A stretch of 64,000 nt of DNA, from NCBI GenBank assembly GCA_034509925.1, contig CM067534.1, positions 1,466,501 to 1,530,500 of the forward strand, in the 5' to 3' direction. Shown here piece after piece: positions 48,408 through 59,825 of the stretch. Each line of letters begins with the position of its first letter. The first letter of the stretch is position 1. The notes beneath the pieces were generated by a model. It searched no databases and was not told the DNA's origin. It saw only the letters and a program-made list of their open reading frames with translations. Source of the stretch: Hirudinaria manillensis. Lineage: Eukaryota > Annelida > Clitellata > Hirudinida > Hirudinidae. A program made the translations under genes and the position numbers.

Positions 48408-50401
48408 ATGTACATTTATTTAGCCAATTTTTAACATGCTCCATTTTATCCCAAAGGGATGTAAGGGTACCGAAAAACAATACCATCAGACACAAACTAG
48501 CGAACATTGCGTTTTGATTTTCACCACCTGTACAATCTCCTCCCATTTTCTTCCCTCGTGCGCGCAGGAGCATCACTTAAAGGCTCACATGTTCACCCAC
48601 ACCGGCCTGAAACCTTACGATTGCACCACGTGTGGTCGAGCCTTCAACCAAAAGGCCAACCTGAGGAGACACACTCTCATCCACGAGGCACAGAAGAAGT
48701 TTTCCTGCGACGTCTGTGGCAAGATGTTCACTCAGCTCCAGATCCTGAGAGCCCATCTGATCACTCACAGAGAACAAAAGCCCTTCCAATGCAAAATTTG
48801 TGGTAAGATTTTTTTGCGGCTTTGCACGGAAAACGACGAACGTCTTGTATAAGTGGAAGTACAAGACATTGATCTGAAACTGCTCTTTGACAGACAAGAG
48901 GTTTAGCAGGCTTCACAACCTCAACGGGCACATGCACCTGCACGGCGGAGAGAGACCTTACGTGTGTTCGTGCGGATCTTCTTTTACACTAAAAGGTGAG
49001 TCTCATGCGAGCAATGGTCGCAAAATTAATTTTAATTTTAATCATATTTTATTCTTCCTTTAGGCAACCTGAACAGACACAAGAAGGACAAGAACTGTCA
49101 GCCCATCGAGATGATAGAATTGGACGAGATCGACACCAAGCCCATCTTCGACGCCATCGCCGTGGACGCGGTGGCCATGGAAACGGACAAGGGCGCGACT
49201 TCGTCCGGGGAAGACAGGAAGGAGGGAGGGGACGGGTCGAAGAAGAAGAGGAAGTCCGTGCCGAGGAAGACGGTCGCGTCGAGGGATGCTGGGGGAAGTT
49301 CAGAGGACAAGAAGGAGGAGGTACGAATGATGATGATGATGATGATGATGTCGTGGCAGTGCCTTTTCATGCCTGGCCTTTGATGAAAGTCAATAAAAAT
49401 GCTTCTCGGGAAATTAATTCACCACCAATTGTAAAATATTCGTAGGAAAATGATTCGTCCACATGGCAAGAAAAAAGAGGCGACGACGAAGACTTCGAAG
49501 AGGAGGACGACAACGAGGATGAAGGTGCGAAAGGGCACGGTGACCGACGGCAACCGAACGAATACATCGAGTTGCTGACCGTCAAGGAGTACCTGGTGAG
49601 GTCCGACGCGTGACACGCATCGCATCACGTCACGAATCTTGATTTTAATGCAAAAACAACAACAACAACTGTCCAGTTTAAAAAAGAAGGCTTTTGTTGT
49701 TAGAAATACTACAGTAATGGAGTCAAACAATGTTTGTTGATTTGCAGTTTGATAAAGGAGACGAACAAGAAGAGGGAAAATTCACTCCTTCAAACTTTCC
49801 TTTTCAGGGTGCGTTTTGAACACGTTATTAATATTTTCATTCTATATTACAATTTAACATAATTTATATTTTTTATTTTATATAATAATTCAAGAACTCA
49901 AATGTCATACATGGCAGCATGCTTTTAACAATTGCTTTACAATTGAAAACTTAACTTTTCCCACTTCAAGCGTTATAATAATATTTTTATTTTTCCAAAT
50001 ATATGCATCGTCCTTAACGATATATGGTTGATTATATATGGAAGAGAATGCACAGAATAATGTTTATTTAAAAATCACATTTCTTATCTTTTTTCAATTA
50101 ATCAGATTACTTATTTAGATTAATTAATTAGTGTCAGTGTTTTTTACTAATAAATACTATATTAATTATCGTCCTCTCCTCAGGGATGTACAATCACGAG
50201 CAAGGTGCCGACCAATCGATGCAGTTCCTTTCCTTCGCCTCTGAATCCACGAATTGTTCTGCAGCCAATCGGGACGAGTCCGACCGAGCGGACGGGGACG
50301 ACTCCGGCGACAAGGACATGAGCAGCACGGACGACGAGTACGACTACGAAGAAAGTTCCGTCGCGGCGGACGAGAAACCCCGTCGCGCCGACCTCTCGTA
50401 G
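44666..50401 (+). CDS. C2H2 zinc-finger transcription factor, about 11 fingers, orthology unassigned
   Basis: Exons: 44666-46321, 46508-46711, 46839-46925, about 47993-48253, 48568-48802, 48894-48995, 49064-49320, 49446-49595, 49748-49808, 50184-50401 (TAG). The first exon encodes about 500 residues of low-complexity Ser/Pro/His sequence (His runs near residues 67-72 and 133-141), then finger 1 (CSQCPKMYSTKHNLITHMLGH) and half of finger 2, which is split by the intron at 46322. Fingers 2 to 4 follow (CPVCFRSFTQSCHVKRHMVV, CNVCGRNFAYPNDLKKHLQ), then an acidic spacer, then fingers 5 to 11 (CEQCQMTFESKDKLLNHRA to CSCGSSFTLKGNLNRHKKD). The last finger is atypical: C-x-C instead of C-x2-C, ending H-x5-C. 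The tail is highly acidic (Asp/Glu clusters near 49470-49520 and 50310-50360) with a KKKRK motif near 49240, a likely nuclear localisation signal. AATAAA at 50876-50881. Phases agree at each junction. The exact vertebrate orthologue was not recognised. Confidence 0.85.
46965..47076 (+). repeat. (AAT)n then (GAT)n microsatellite in a zinc-finger gene intron
   Basis: Interrupted AAT repeats about 90 bp long, followed by a short GAT run, starting about 40 bases after the donor at 46926. Confidence 0.9.
47131..47208 (+). repeat. 75-bp direct repeat, copy 1
   Basis: CCATTTCTACATTACATGGT and the following ~55 bp recur at 47412-47484 with a three-base insertion and a few changes. Both copies lie in the intron between 46925 and 47993. 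No coding potential; possibly a short dispersed element or local duplication. Confidence 0.85.
47412..47484 (+). repeat. 75-bp direct repeat, copy 2
   Basis: Second copy of the 47131-47208 sequence, about 280 bp downstream in the same intron and same orientation. The DNA between the copies does not resemble a known element. Confidence 0.85.
48349..48405 (+). repeat. (ATT)19 microsatellite
   Basis: A long, pure ATT run in the zinc-finger gene intron between 48253 and 48568. On the minus strand it makes a false poly-Asn frame. Confidence 0.95.
49326..49352 (+). repeat. (ATG)n microsatellite next to a 5' splice site
   Basis: Nine ATG units starting six bases after the donor at 49321 in the zinc-finger gene, the same arrangement as in EPS8 near 3421. 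Confidence 0.9.
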
Positions 50402-52189
50402 TCGGAGGAAAGTTCGCGACCCCTTCGAACTCTGCGTCCGAAAGACGAGGTCGTTGCGTTCTTTTATTCGACATGCGTGCGTGCGAACGGCATTCGCACT
50501 GTCGTCGATCGAATCTGCGGACGCTAATCTCGACGACTCACCTGACGACGTACCTGACGACGACGTGTACATTTCTCGGAGTATTTAAAGAACCATGCAA
50601 GATCACGTACCTCTCGAACAATCTGAGTTTCTATTTATTTCTTTTAGGCCAATCTCGACCGACCTCCATTTGTTGTCTTGTTTTATAGTTTTTTTTTTGA
50701 TTTATAGTTAGTTATTATCGCCATAATAAGTCGTTGAAGACGCGACCTTGGATGAATGACTTCATCTTTGACAATCTTTGTTGCAAGATTTTTAATTTGT
50801 AAGTTCGTGATCATTCGTCGGGTTTTTTTTTTGCCATCTCTGAGTTGACTTTACAGATAAACTGTAGACAATTTCAATAAACAGTTTGTTAATGGACGTC
50901 AGTTATCTCGGTTGTCTTGTGGGTCCGTCATCTGTTCTCGCAGGAAGGTCACGCTGTGGACTTTATGGGTGTATTTTCTGTGTTTATTTTTTTTTAAACC
51001 ATTTTGGCAGTTATTTGACTTTTAATCTAATTCTGAATGCGTTGTTTTTGAAAGGTGAGCATCACTAATGTTTAAAAATCTTTTCACTTGTGAACTCAAT
51101 GAAATGATTGATTTGTGGCTATCAAAGGATAGGCTCGGCAGTGGTGGCAGGCCTTTTTTCTGGAGTTGAGTTGAGTGAGGACCTGGAAATGTTAAACTGC
51201 AAATAGTTCTTTGGTGGTGGAGTAACATTCGCCCTATGTTGACTTTTGATCTAAAGTAGAGACAGGAGCAACTGATGATGATGATTACGCAGTCGGAAGA
51301 CCGTTGGTGCTGGATATGAGTTCTTGAATTTTGTTATGCTTTCAGAAATTACTGAGAATCAAAAACAGAAGACAGAAAAAACAGCTCACTCAATGAGTCG
51401 AATATGGCCTTGAGTTGCGCACTTATTTACCCAAGCTTTCTTTTGAACAAAAGGTCTCTTTGTCCTCATTTAATCAAAGTAAGAAACAAAACCACGGTTC
51501 ACGAGGAGTGTTTTTCATGTGTGGCCTTCCAACAATTTTGGTCCTCACTTTTTCGTGAGTCTTAAAATGTTGTTTATTTGGACTAAAAGCAAACAATTGG
51601 CAAAATAAATAAAAAACAAATTAAAACAAAGCGAAAATAGGTTAGGACGTTACATTAGCCTGTGAAGTATGTCCTATAAAAGTCATTAAACAGACCTTCA
51701 TGCAAATTTTAAAATCCATTGTTCGGCGAGAACTTTGTGCAGGAATTGAAAGAAAGCAGATAACTGTTTCTGTCCTTGAGGTCATTAAATGTTTGCATAA
51801 ATACTAACAAGGGACCAACATCCCTAGCGTCTCTACCGGAGCCTCTGAGTAGTGAAAAGTTTGTGATGCATTATTATAATGTTATTAATACTGGTGTTAT
51901 TATTTTTATAATTACATTTATAATAATTACTTTCCATAATTGATAAATCATTTGCAATCATTTATTTTTAATGGTTACTTGGTGCTGGCCAATTTAAGAA
52001 ATTATGAATGAATAGGTTTCCTGCAGAACTTTCTTAACAGATTTTTTAAAAGACTATTTAATTAAATCATCTGCCTTATGCCTAACTATTTTCTTTGGAA
52101 ATATGTTTTAGAATAAACATTTTTTCCATATTTACATTTTACTTTTATAACTACCGCTATTTTTATCCCGTAATCTTAGCAACACCATC
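50402..52189. other. zinc-finger gene 3' UTR and globin 1 upstream region
   Basis: Contains the zinc-finger gene polyadenylation signal at 50876. From about 51705 the sequence matches the region upstream of globin 2 (about 55228-55513), marking the start of a tandem duplicated block. No other gene recognised. Confidence 0.6.
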
Positions 52190-53130
52190 ATGTTGAAGTT
52201 TGCAGTCTTTTTGGGGTTTACCATAATCGGCACCGTCTTTGCCGACTTGGAAAGCGACGAACTTGACACCTACTGCAGTGCCGAAGATGGTAATGTCGTC
52301 GGACAGGAGTGGCACAATCTTTGGGAAGACAGTGATTCATCATTTAAGGTGGCTCTGGCCAAGAGCGTTCTTTTGAGGTTTGTAAATAATGCATTAATGC
52401 TTATTAATTAATTAATGCACACACAAACATATACGGCCAATCTATTCATCTGTCATCAGGACCATCACAAGCTTAAGCTATTACAGTTAATGATGTCATT
52501 TCCTGACACAGAGTTGTCGAAAAACATCCCGAAGCAAAAGAGCTTTTCGAAGGAGTTGGAATCGAAAATCCAAATTCTGGAAAATTCGACGCTCATGCCC
52601 TGAGAATTTTCAACTCACTCGATCTCCTCCTCAGTCTCCTCCACAACAGAAATGCCCTCGCAGCAGCAAGCAAGCACCTCGGATTTCAACACGCTGCCAG
52701 AGAAGGAGTGTTTTTCAAATTCTTCCAGGTAAATTTATTTTAATTAAAGATCTACCTGGCGCTTTACCTATATTCTCATTGTGCTATCATTTTAGACTTT
52801 CGAAACTGTTCTGTTGGCCGACCTCAAACAACTCGTCAATCAGTTCCACTACACTTCCTGGAAAGCTTGCTTCAAGGTGCTGACCAAAGGAATTGAGGAA
52901 GCAATCCCTCAATAATTTCCCAGACAAAAACAAAGCGATTCAATTAATAGACGAATAAATGGCTCCTTATTCGTTTATTTTTTCAATCCAAAGAATCTAA
53001 AGAAGAATGAACCGTTGAAATGAACCCTAAAGAGGAGACGTTGAACATCTTTTTATCGCAACTGCCATCTTTTGACTTTTAATAAAATTAATTTAAAAAA
53101 AACGCATGGTAATTTTGTGTGAAGTGGCGA
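51705..53130 (+). repeat. tandem duplicated globin block, copy 1 (globin 1 with flanks)
   Basis: From about 51705 (TTGTTCGGCGAGAACTTTGT) through globin 1 and about 200 bp of 3' flank, the sequence matches 55228-56425 with high identity, including intron 2 (about 92% by eye) and the 3' flank. Further downstream, 53690-53880 and 54650-54750 match 57970-58130 and 58825-58920 more weakly, so the original duplicated unit was about 3.5-4 kb. Confidence 0.8.
52190..52915 (+). CDS. annelid extracellular globin 1
   Basis: Secreted oxygen-binding subunit of an annelid erythrocruorin/haemoglobin. Exons 52190-52377, 52512-52728 and 52796-52915 (TAA); introns in phases 2 and 0, the standard B12.2 and G7.0 globin positions. 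A signal peptide (MLKFAVFLGFTIIGTVFA) precedes DLESDELDTYCSAEDG. Cysteines in YCSAED and WKACFKVL are placed for the conserved N-to-H-helix disulfide. EWHNLW is the family A-helix motif. The distal His is in FDAHALRI and the proximal His in KHLGFQH. About 174 residues, near the family norm. AATAAA at 52954-52959. Nearly identical to globin 2, so a recent duplicate. The residue after the distal His is Ala, with no sulphide-type cysteine. Confidence 0.95.
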
Positions 53131-53394
53131 TTTTGCGTGCTTATTGCTCAATAAGAAAATGGATGCCTTTTTTTGCATGGGTGAAATTTTAGCAAAAAGA
53201 GGATGAGATATTTTACTTTTGAACGTGGGACCTCTATCTTCCTACTTACCTCTTAATTGGCTTGAACCAAATATTTAGTTGGACTTAGCATGGAACTAGG
53301 TTTAGGGTTACGTTGCCAGGAACATTGCCTCAAAGTTGATGTTATTTATACGTTAATTATCTCCTTATGACATAATAGACTTTACATCCAGCGA

Positions 53395-53420
53395 TATATA
53401 TATATATATATATATATATA
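53395..53420 (+). repeat. (TA)n microsatellite
   Basis: About thirteen TA units between globin 1 and the globin relic, intergenic. Confidence 0.95.
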
Positions 53421-54640
53421 GTTTTAAAACTATAAATAATGAAATAAAAATCTCGTAGCACGAGGTGCATTGCATTACTTAATAGTATTAATCGTTTCTT
53501 TGCCTTTAAAAACCAACAGTAAACTTTCCGCAATTTGTAATTTAGATCGAACTATAAATATGTCTGGGTATGGAAAAGGGGAAAAATTTGCAAATTACTC
53601 CTTCAGGTCTATCAAGATACCCAGGTTCTGAGGTCCAACTTGACTGTAAATTGGAGGCTCTCTTGCTGTTACTACTCTTCACCAACATCTTCAATTAATT
53701 AGTCTTTATGAATTTTCCTGAAATCTAAAAAGTTTTATGCATTTATTCCTTTGTACAAAATTTACAGTTACTTAAAACATTTACAAAATAAATTTGCATT
53801 AATAACAATGACCTTTCTTCCCTCCTGAGATCGCATTTGTCAGAACTTAGCAAGCGTACCCAAACCTGCTTTGGAAATGTACAGCATAATACGATTAACT
53901 AATTGAAACATGAAAATTCTCGATATTTACCGAATGTTGCAGCCAAAAAGAATGACCAAAAACCATTTCATATAGACTGCTTCTACAAAAATATAGGTCT
54001 GTTTTGTTTCATTAAAGAAAGAAAGTTAACCCAGAATAGTGATTTTTTTCTAAAATTAATGATAAAAAGAAAAGTCACTAAAAAAGTAGAATGTCTTAAT
54101 TTTAAACCCACAACACTGAACTGACAAGAGAAACACGAATGCTTCATATATAAATTTAATAAAACTGGATTTAACAATGGATCCTTAAATATTAATTTAG
54201 ATTGAGGGGTTGGTGCACTGGTTTTTGTTTTCGGTTTCGGCGAGGGGCCGTTGGCCCGTGCTGATTTTTTTTCAAATAAATTCCAATAAAAATTAATATC
54301 AACAAAACAACGTATTGATTGAGAAACGAATGGAGCTGGAAATTTGAACAATGCTGTTTGTTAAGACGCTGCAATCACAAAATGTCCAATGCTCTTTCCA
54401 CGCAGGAAGAATACTTAATTTGGTTTAGTCAGGTGTGAGGTAAATGATTAGGTAAAGTGACCATTGAAAAATTAACCATAAGAGCCAATGAATATCGACT
54501 CATCAACTTCATTTCAATAACAAGAGTGAAGCAAATGACCTATATGATTTACCTAATTTTAATTTAAAAAAAAAACAAGTTAATATTCATTGTTTGTTGC
54601 GAACTTTGTACGTCTCCTGGAAAGAAACAGAAACTTTCAT
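53421..54640. other. intergenic between globin 1 and the relic
   Basis: Parts of 53690-53880 match 57970-58130 at moderate identity (TCTTCAATTAAT, then GAGAT-GC-TT-GTCA). The reading frames in this stretch have no recognisable product. Confidence 0.5.
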
Positions 54641-54649
54641 TTTTGGATT

Positions 54650-55045
54650 GAGAGTCTATGTAAACGACAGTCTTCCACCGGTTCGATCAGCACCTGTTTT
54701 GGAGCCGCAGAGTAGTTGTGAGAAATTGGTAATATAAGAATTTTTGTTTTGGAAATTTAAATCGTTTCTCGTCAATAATCATGGACGCAATAGAAGGAGA
54801 ATACAGGATAATTAGATTAGGACATTACTGCCACTCCTCTTGTTCAAATAATTTCAGTTGGTGACCATTTTCAAGTCAATATCAGAGTTCAAGTCAAGAT
54901 AAATTATACACATTTGCATAGGTTTGACAATGCAGTCGAAAGATATCACGAAGCAAAAAACCATTTTTCGAAACGTTGAAATTGAGGGTATAGACGAATC
55001 CAACGAATTCAAGAATATAATGGATAATTCAAGGGCTTAAAACTG
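54650..55045 (+). pseudogene. decayed globin gene (promoter plus exon 2 remnant)
   Basis: 54655-54745 closely matches 58828-58915, the region just upstream of globin 3 (both contain TCTATGTAAACGACAG and the phrase TCGATCAGCACCT). Downstream, about 54930-55045 matches globin exon 2: GTCGAAAGATATCACGAAGC resembles GTCGAAAAACATCCCGAAGC in globins 1 and 2, followed by a degraded LFxxVxIExxxxxxEF region. Exon 1 and exon 3 are not recognisable. Position and promoter match suggest that this was the globin-3-type partner in the first copy of the duplicated block. Confidence 0.7.
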
Positions 55046-55227
55046 AGAATATAAAGTCTTATTATAATTAAAAGAGTTATGTTTGGAAAGATTTATAAAT
55101 AATAATACCAATTATAAGAAACATCCTAAGTAAAAGTTACTAATTATTATATACTAATTACAAACATTAATAAATATTAAGAAATAACAAATAGAACCCA
55201 GAAATTATCCAAATTCCCTGGCACGAT

Positions 55228-56425
55228 TTAAAATCCATTGTTCGGCGATAACTTTGTCTAGGAGTTGAAAGAAAGCAGACAACTGTTTCTGTCCTTGAGG
55301 TCATGAAATGTTTCCATAAATACTAAAAAGGGACCAACGACTCCATCGTCTCTAACGGAGCCTCTGAGTAGTGAAAAGTTTGTGATGCATTATTATAATA
55401 TTATTAATACTGGTGTTATTATTGTTATCATTACAATAATCAGGTATTATCGATAATCAGTTGCATGCAGTTGTTACGGTTATTTTTCATCCCAAACGCT
55501 TAGCAACACCATCATGTTGAAATTTGCGGTCTTTTTGGGGTTTACCATAATCGGCACCGTCTTTGCCGACTTGGAAAGCGACGAACTTGACACCTACTGC
55601 AGTGCCGAAGATGGTAATGTCGTCGGACAGGAGTGGTACAGTCTTTGGGAAGACAGTGATTCATCATTTAAGGTGGCTCTGGCCAAAAGCGTCCTTTTGA
55701 GGTTTGTAAACAATGCATTAATACTAATATAGGTCTATAAACGCAGACACAAACTTATATTACCCTAGTAAGCTTAAGTTACTACTTGAAATTGACTATC
55801 ATTTATGATATCATTTCCTCATGCAGAGTCGTCGAAAAACATCCCGAAGCAAAAGAGCTTTTCAAGGGGGTTGGAATCGAAAATCCCAATTCTGGAGAAT
55901 TCAAAGCCCATGCTTTGAGAATTTTCAACTCACTCGATCTCCTCCTCAGTCTCCTCCACAACAGAAATGCCCTCGCAGCAGCAAGCAAGCACCTCGGATT
56001 TCAACACGCTGCCAGAGAAGGGGTTTTTTTCAAATTCTTCCAGGTGAATTTATTTTAATTAAGGATCTACCTGGCGCTTTACCTAAAATCGCATTGTGCT
56101 ATCATTTTAGACTTTCGAAACTGTTCTGTTGACCGACCTCAAGCAACTTGTCAATCAATTTCACTACACTTCCTGGAAAGCTTGCTTCAAGGTGCTGACC
56201 AAAGGAATTGAGGAAGCAATCCCTCAATAATTTCCCAGAAAAAAACAAAGCGATTTAATTAATAGACGAATAAATGGCTCCTTATTCGTTTATTTTTTCA
56301 ATCCAAAGAATCTAAAGAAGAAAGAACCGTTGAAATGAACCCTAAAGAGGAGATGTTGAAAATCTTTTTATCGCAACCGCCATCTTTTGACTTCTAATAA
56401 AATTTATAAAAAAAAAAACGCACGG
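55228..56425 (+). repeat. tandem duplicated globin block, copy 2 (globin 2 with flanks)
   Basis: Direct-repeat partner of 51705-53130. The match covers the upstream region, all exons, the start of intron 1, all of intron 2 and about 190 bp of 3' flank, arguing for duplication of genomic DNA rather than retroposition. Confidence 0.8.
55514..56230 (+). CDS. annelid extracellular globin 2
   Basis: Paralogue of globin 1. Exons 55514-55701, 55827-56043 and 56111-56230 (TAA), same phases. The signal peptide is identical. It differs at only a few residues (EWYSLW for EWHNLW, LFKGVG for LFEGVG, SGEFKAH for SGKFDAH, VLLTDLK for VLLADLK). Both disulfide cysteines and both haem histidines (FKAHALRI, KHLGFQH) are kept. 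The copies are probably a recent tandem duplication, possibly homogenised by gene conversion. Confidence 0.95.
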
Positions 56426-59139
56426 TAATTTTGTGGAAAGTGATGATGCAGACTGCTTTGTTCCATCGATGTCAAGTTTAGATCTTAAACTGTAGCATTC
56501 CCAAATGTAAAAACAATCGCAAAAAATTCGTGGAAGTGCAAAATTAGAACTCATTATTGGATTCTGGATACGAATATAAGAGAGTTGAATTTCACATAGC
56601 ATTAGGTAACGTCTTAATGTTTAAAACAAATTTAGATTGTCACTAATATTGCTGAATATTCCTCACCGAGCACTTACGACATATCTTTAGGAGTTTCACT
56701 TTATTGGGCGTAACTTTATTAGACAATAATTTTATACCATAAAATTGGGTTATATAATGAGAATGCTCGTATGAAATCTTGAAATAAACTTTATTCATGG
56801 TTAGGCATGAAATGCTAATTGACGTGCCAATTTGTACGCCATGTCTCTAGTGGGGTTTTCACACATTTTTATAATTAATTATTTGCTAGGTAAGTGTTCA
56901 TTATTTCATTAGCTATACAAATGTACATCAAGTACAACTAATTAAAAGTATTGCTTGACTCCTAAGAACATGGGGAGGAAGGCTTAGAGAACAAGGTAGA
57001 GGTTAGATTGCGTCTTTCAAGAAGGCAAAATTTTCAATTCGTGTAAATAAATATAATTTTAGAAGAGCGAAATTTTGAAATTCAAGCAACGTCAAAAGAT
57101 GCCTCTCTCTCTCTCTCTTTCAAGAAAAAGGCACAGACTTTGCTGGAATAACAAAATTTAAGAAAAGAGCTATAGGTTTATTGAAGCAAAAATTCGGAAG
57201 TGCTTCCTTGGTGGCATCTCAAAAAGACTTTGCATATCTCTTCATTGGTTATAGCCTCAGTTGTTTCATGAAAAGTGTTGGCCGTATTTGATCGTTCGCC
57301 CGAACACACAGGTTTATCTCTTGGCTCTCTTACTCTGTTATTTCTAACCTACTTTACTTATCCTTCTCTTGAATGGCAATACTTCTCTCGTCTTTCAGGT
57401 CGATTGCAACTCAGTTAAATACTTGTGAGTCATGGATCAATAAGCAATTATCTAGTTCAGATGCATGAAGTTTAGTGACACCTTAAATACGAGAACGGAT
57501 AAGAGACTTAGAAAATTTAGAGTTAGGGTTTGGGTTAGGTTTTATAATTCTATTACGTATTATATGATGTATTAACATACCATCATAGCTACTTACCTTA
57601 TTTCCATCCTTCATTAGTAATGATTCTTGCCACGAAAAGTATGCCTGAATAATAAAATATTTACGTTTAATCTAATATTATAGAATCTATGGTCAAATCT
57701 CACTTAAATATTAATATATATCAAAAGCTGGTCACCTATAAATCTGCAAAGCTAGTCGCTAGAGGGACATTGCATAACATTATTTAGTAATTGAGTTAAT
57801 ACTATTAATCATTTCGTTACCACTGAAACCAATAATAAATATGCCACGATTTAAATTTTTTAATAGACATAAGAAGGAATAAATAAATTAGGACGTGAAA
57901 GAGTCATTGATTCGTAAATTACTCCTGCTTCCAGGTCCATCGCGCTCCTCCAGAAGTTCTTGTTACGATTCTTCGCCATCTTCTTCAATTAATCCGTCTT
58001 TAAAACACACATTGACTCGTTTTGCGCTTCTTTTTCATCATGCAGTACTTGCAGTCTCTTGATGCATTAACGAAATAAATTGCAGTGTTACAAATGGCAC
58101 TCTCAATTTCCCTTCTGAGATGGCGTTGGTCAAAATTAACAAACTTATTCAAACATGGAATGAAGTGCAATACATTAGAAAAATACAGATTCTCCATATT
58201 TATCGAATGTTACAGCTGAGAAACTGAAAAGAATGATCAAAAACCGTTGCATACATAGACTACCGTCACAAAAATGTAAGCCTGCTTCGTTTCATGAAAC
58301 AAAGTCCCCCAGAAGAATGAAAACTTTTTTTTTATAAAAAAGAAAGATAAAAACCAAAGGAACAGTTGATATAAAAAATATAAAGAATCCTTATCTTCAA
58401 ATTGAATCAACAATGAAGTGACAACAGAAACATAAATGTTTCACAAACACATTTAATAAAACTGGATCATTAATAATATTAATATTGTAATAACCTCTCT
58501 AATCGAGTAGCATTATTTGTTAGGTTGCTGCATATACAAAATGCTAATTCTAATTCTAATGCTAATTCCAAATATCTTGTTTATCATGATTACTAAAATT
58601 AACTTAATTTATCTAAAGTAAAATTCTAAAGAATCATATTGAACCACAAGAGCCAATGAAAAATCAGAGTAAAGAATGATAAAATCACTTTTGAACCAAT
58701 AAAAATTACAAGGTCGAGGAACTTTACATTATTTTTTTTTTCGAACTTTTTCGAAAAAAGTTAATATTCATTGTTCGTTGTGAACTTTGCTTTAAAGTAA
58801 ACAGACCACTCTTATTTTTGGAATGCGAGTCTATGTAAACGACAGCCTTCCACCAGTTCGATCAGCACCTCTTCTGGAGCCTCAGAGTAGTTGTGAAAAA
58901 TTGGTAATATAAGAATATAATACTTTCACGACTACTGCTATTAATTAATAATTATTATACCAATTAAATAACAATTGGTAATGTAAACACATTATGTGTA
59001 TTATTAAATAATATTGTTATTGTGCCAGACAGCGAATTTACAAGTCGAGAGGATTTTTACTAAGAAGAATATTATAATATTCTCTGTGCTGATAAAAGCG
59101 TAACTGACGTTCTTTCTTTCAGAGCCTAAAGACATTACG
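56426..59139. other. intergenic between globins 2 and 3, includes globin 3 promoter
   Basis: A (CT)n stretch near 57103-57120 and a TTAGGG-like run near 57522-57541. From about 57970 the sequence is similar to the region after globin 1, ending in the upstream block 58828-58915 shared with the relic at 54655. No other gene recognised. Confidence 0.55.
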
Positions 59140-59825
59140 ATGCTGAAGCTTTCGGTCATCCTGGTCCTTGCCTTGTTCGGTGCAGTCTTCGCAGATCTGC
59201 ACGACGATGAGCACCATAGTGACCACTGCAGTGCAGGTGATGGTGCAGTCGTCCAGGAAGAATGGGATCATCTTTGGGAGGGCTCCGACTCGTCTTTCAA
59301 AGTCGAATTGGCCAAGGAACTCCTTTTGGAGTAAATAAATTACTTATAATTTTTATTTAATTATTTGTCCAAGAAATATTTATCAAATATGTTTTTATCA
59401 ATTTTAGACTTGTCCATAAACATCCCGAAGCCAAGGAACTCTTCCATGGAGTTAATGTCGAAGATCCAAGCTCTGGCGAATTTGAGGCTCATTCTCTGAG
59501 AATCTTCAACTCCTTTGATCTCCTGGTCAACCTCCTCCAAGATAGAGAAGCCCTCCACGAAGCCAGCGCACATCTTGGTCATCAACACGCCGAAAGACAT
59601 GGAGTCGTCGCAAAATACTTTAACGTAAAAATCTAAATTTATTTAAAACAAATAAATGACATTATTCATAACCACAATTAACTCAGCACGATTGCATTTG
59701 TACAGACATTCGGAACGTTGCTGGTGAACAGTCTTGAACACCTCGTTGATGGATTCCACAAAACTGCCTGGAAAGCTTGCTACAAGGCCGTCACCAAAGC
59801 ACTCGTGGATGCCGTTCCCGAATAA
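59140..59825 (+). CDS. annelid extracellular globin 3
   Basis: Exons 59140-59330, 59408-59624 and 59706-59825 (TAA), introns in phases 2 and 0. Signal peptide MLKLSVILVLALFGAVFA, then a His/Asp-rich stretch and HCSAGDG. A-helix EWDHLW; distal His in FEAHSLRI; proximal His in AHLGHQH; C-terminal cysteine in WKACYKAV. More diverged from globins 1 and 2 than those are from each other, and probably a distinct haemoglobin chain type. AATAAA near 59871. Its upstream region has a degraded twin at 54655-54745. Confidence 0.95.

Noticed and set aside
48343..48576. Poly-Asn reading frame
   Set aside because: Antisense translation of the (ATT)n tract.
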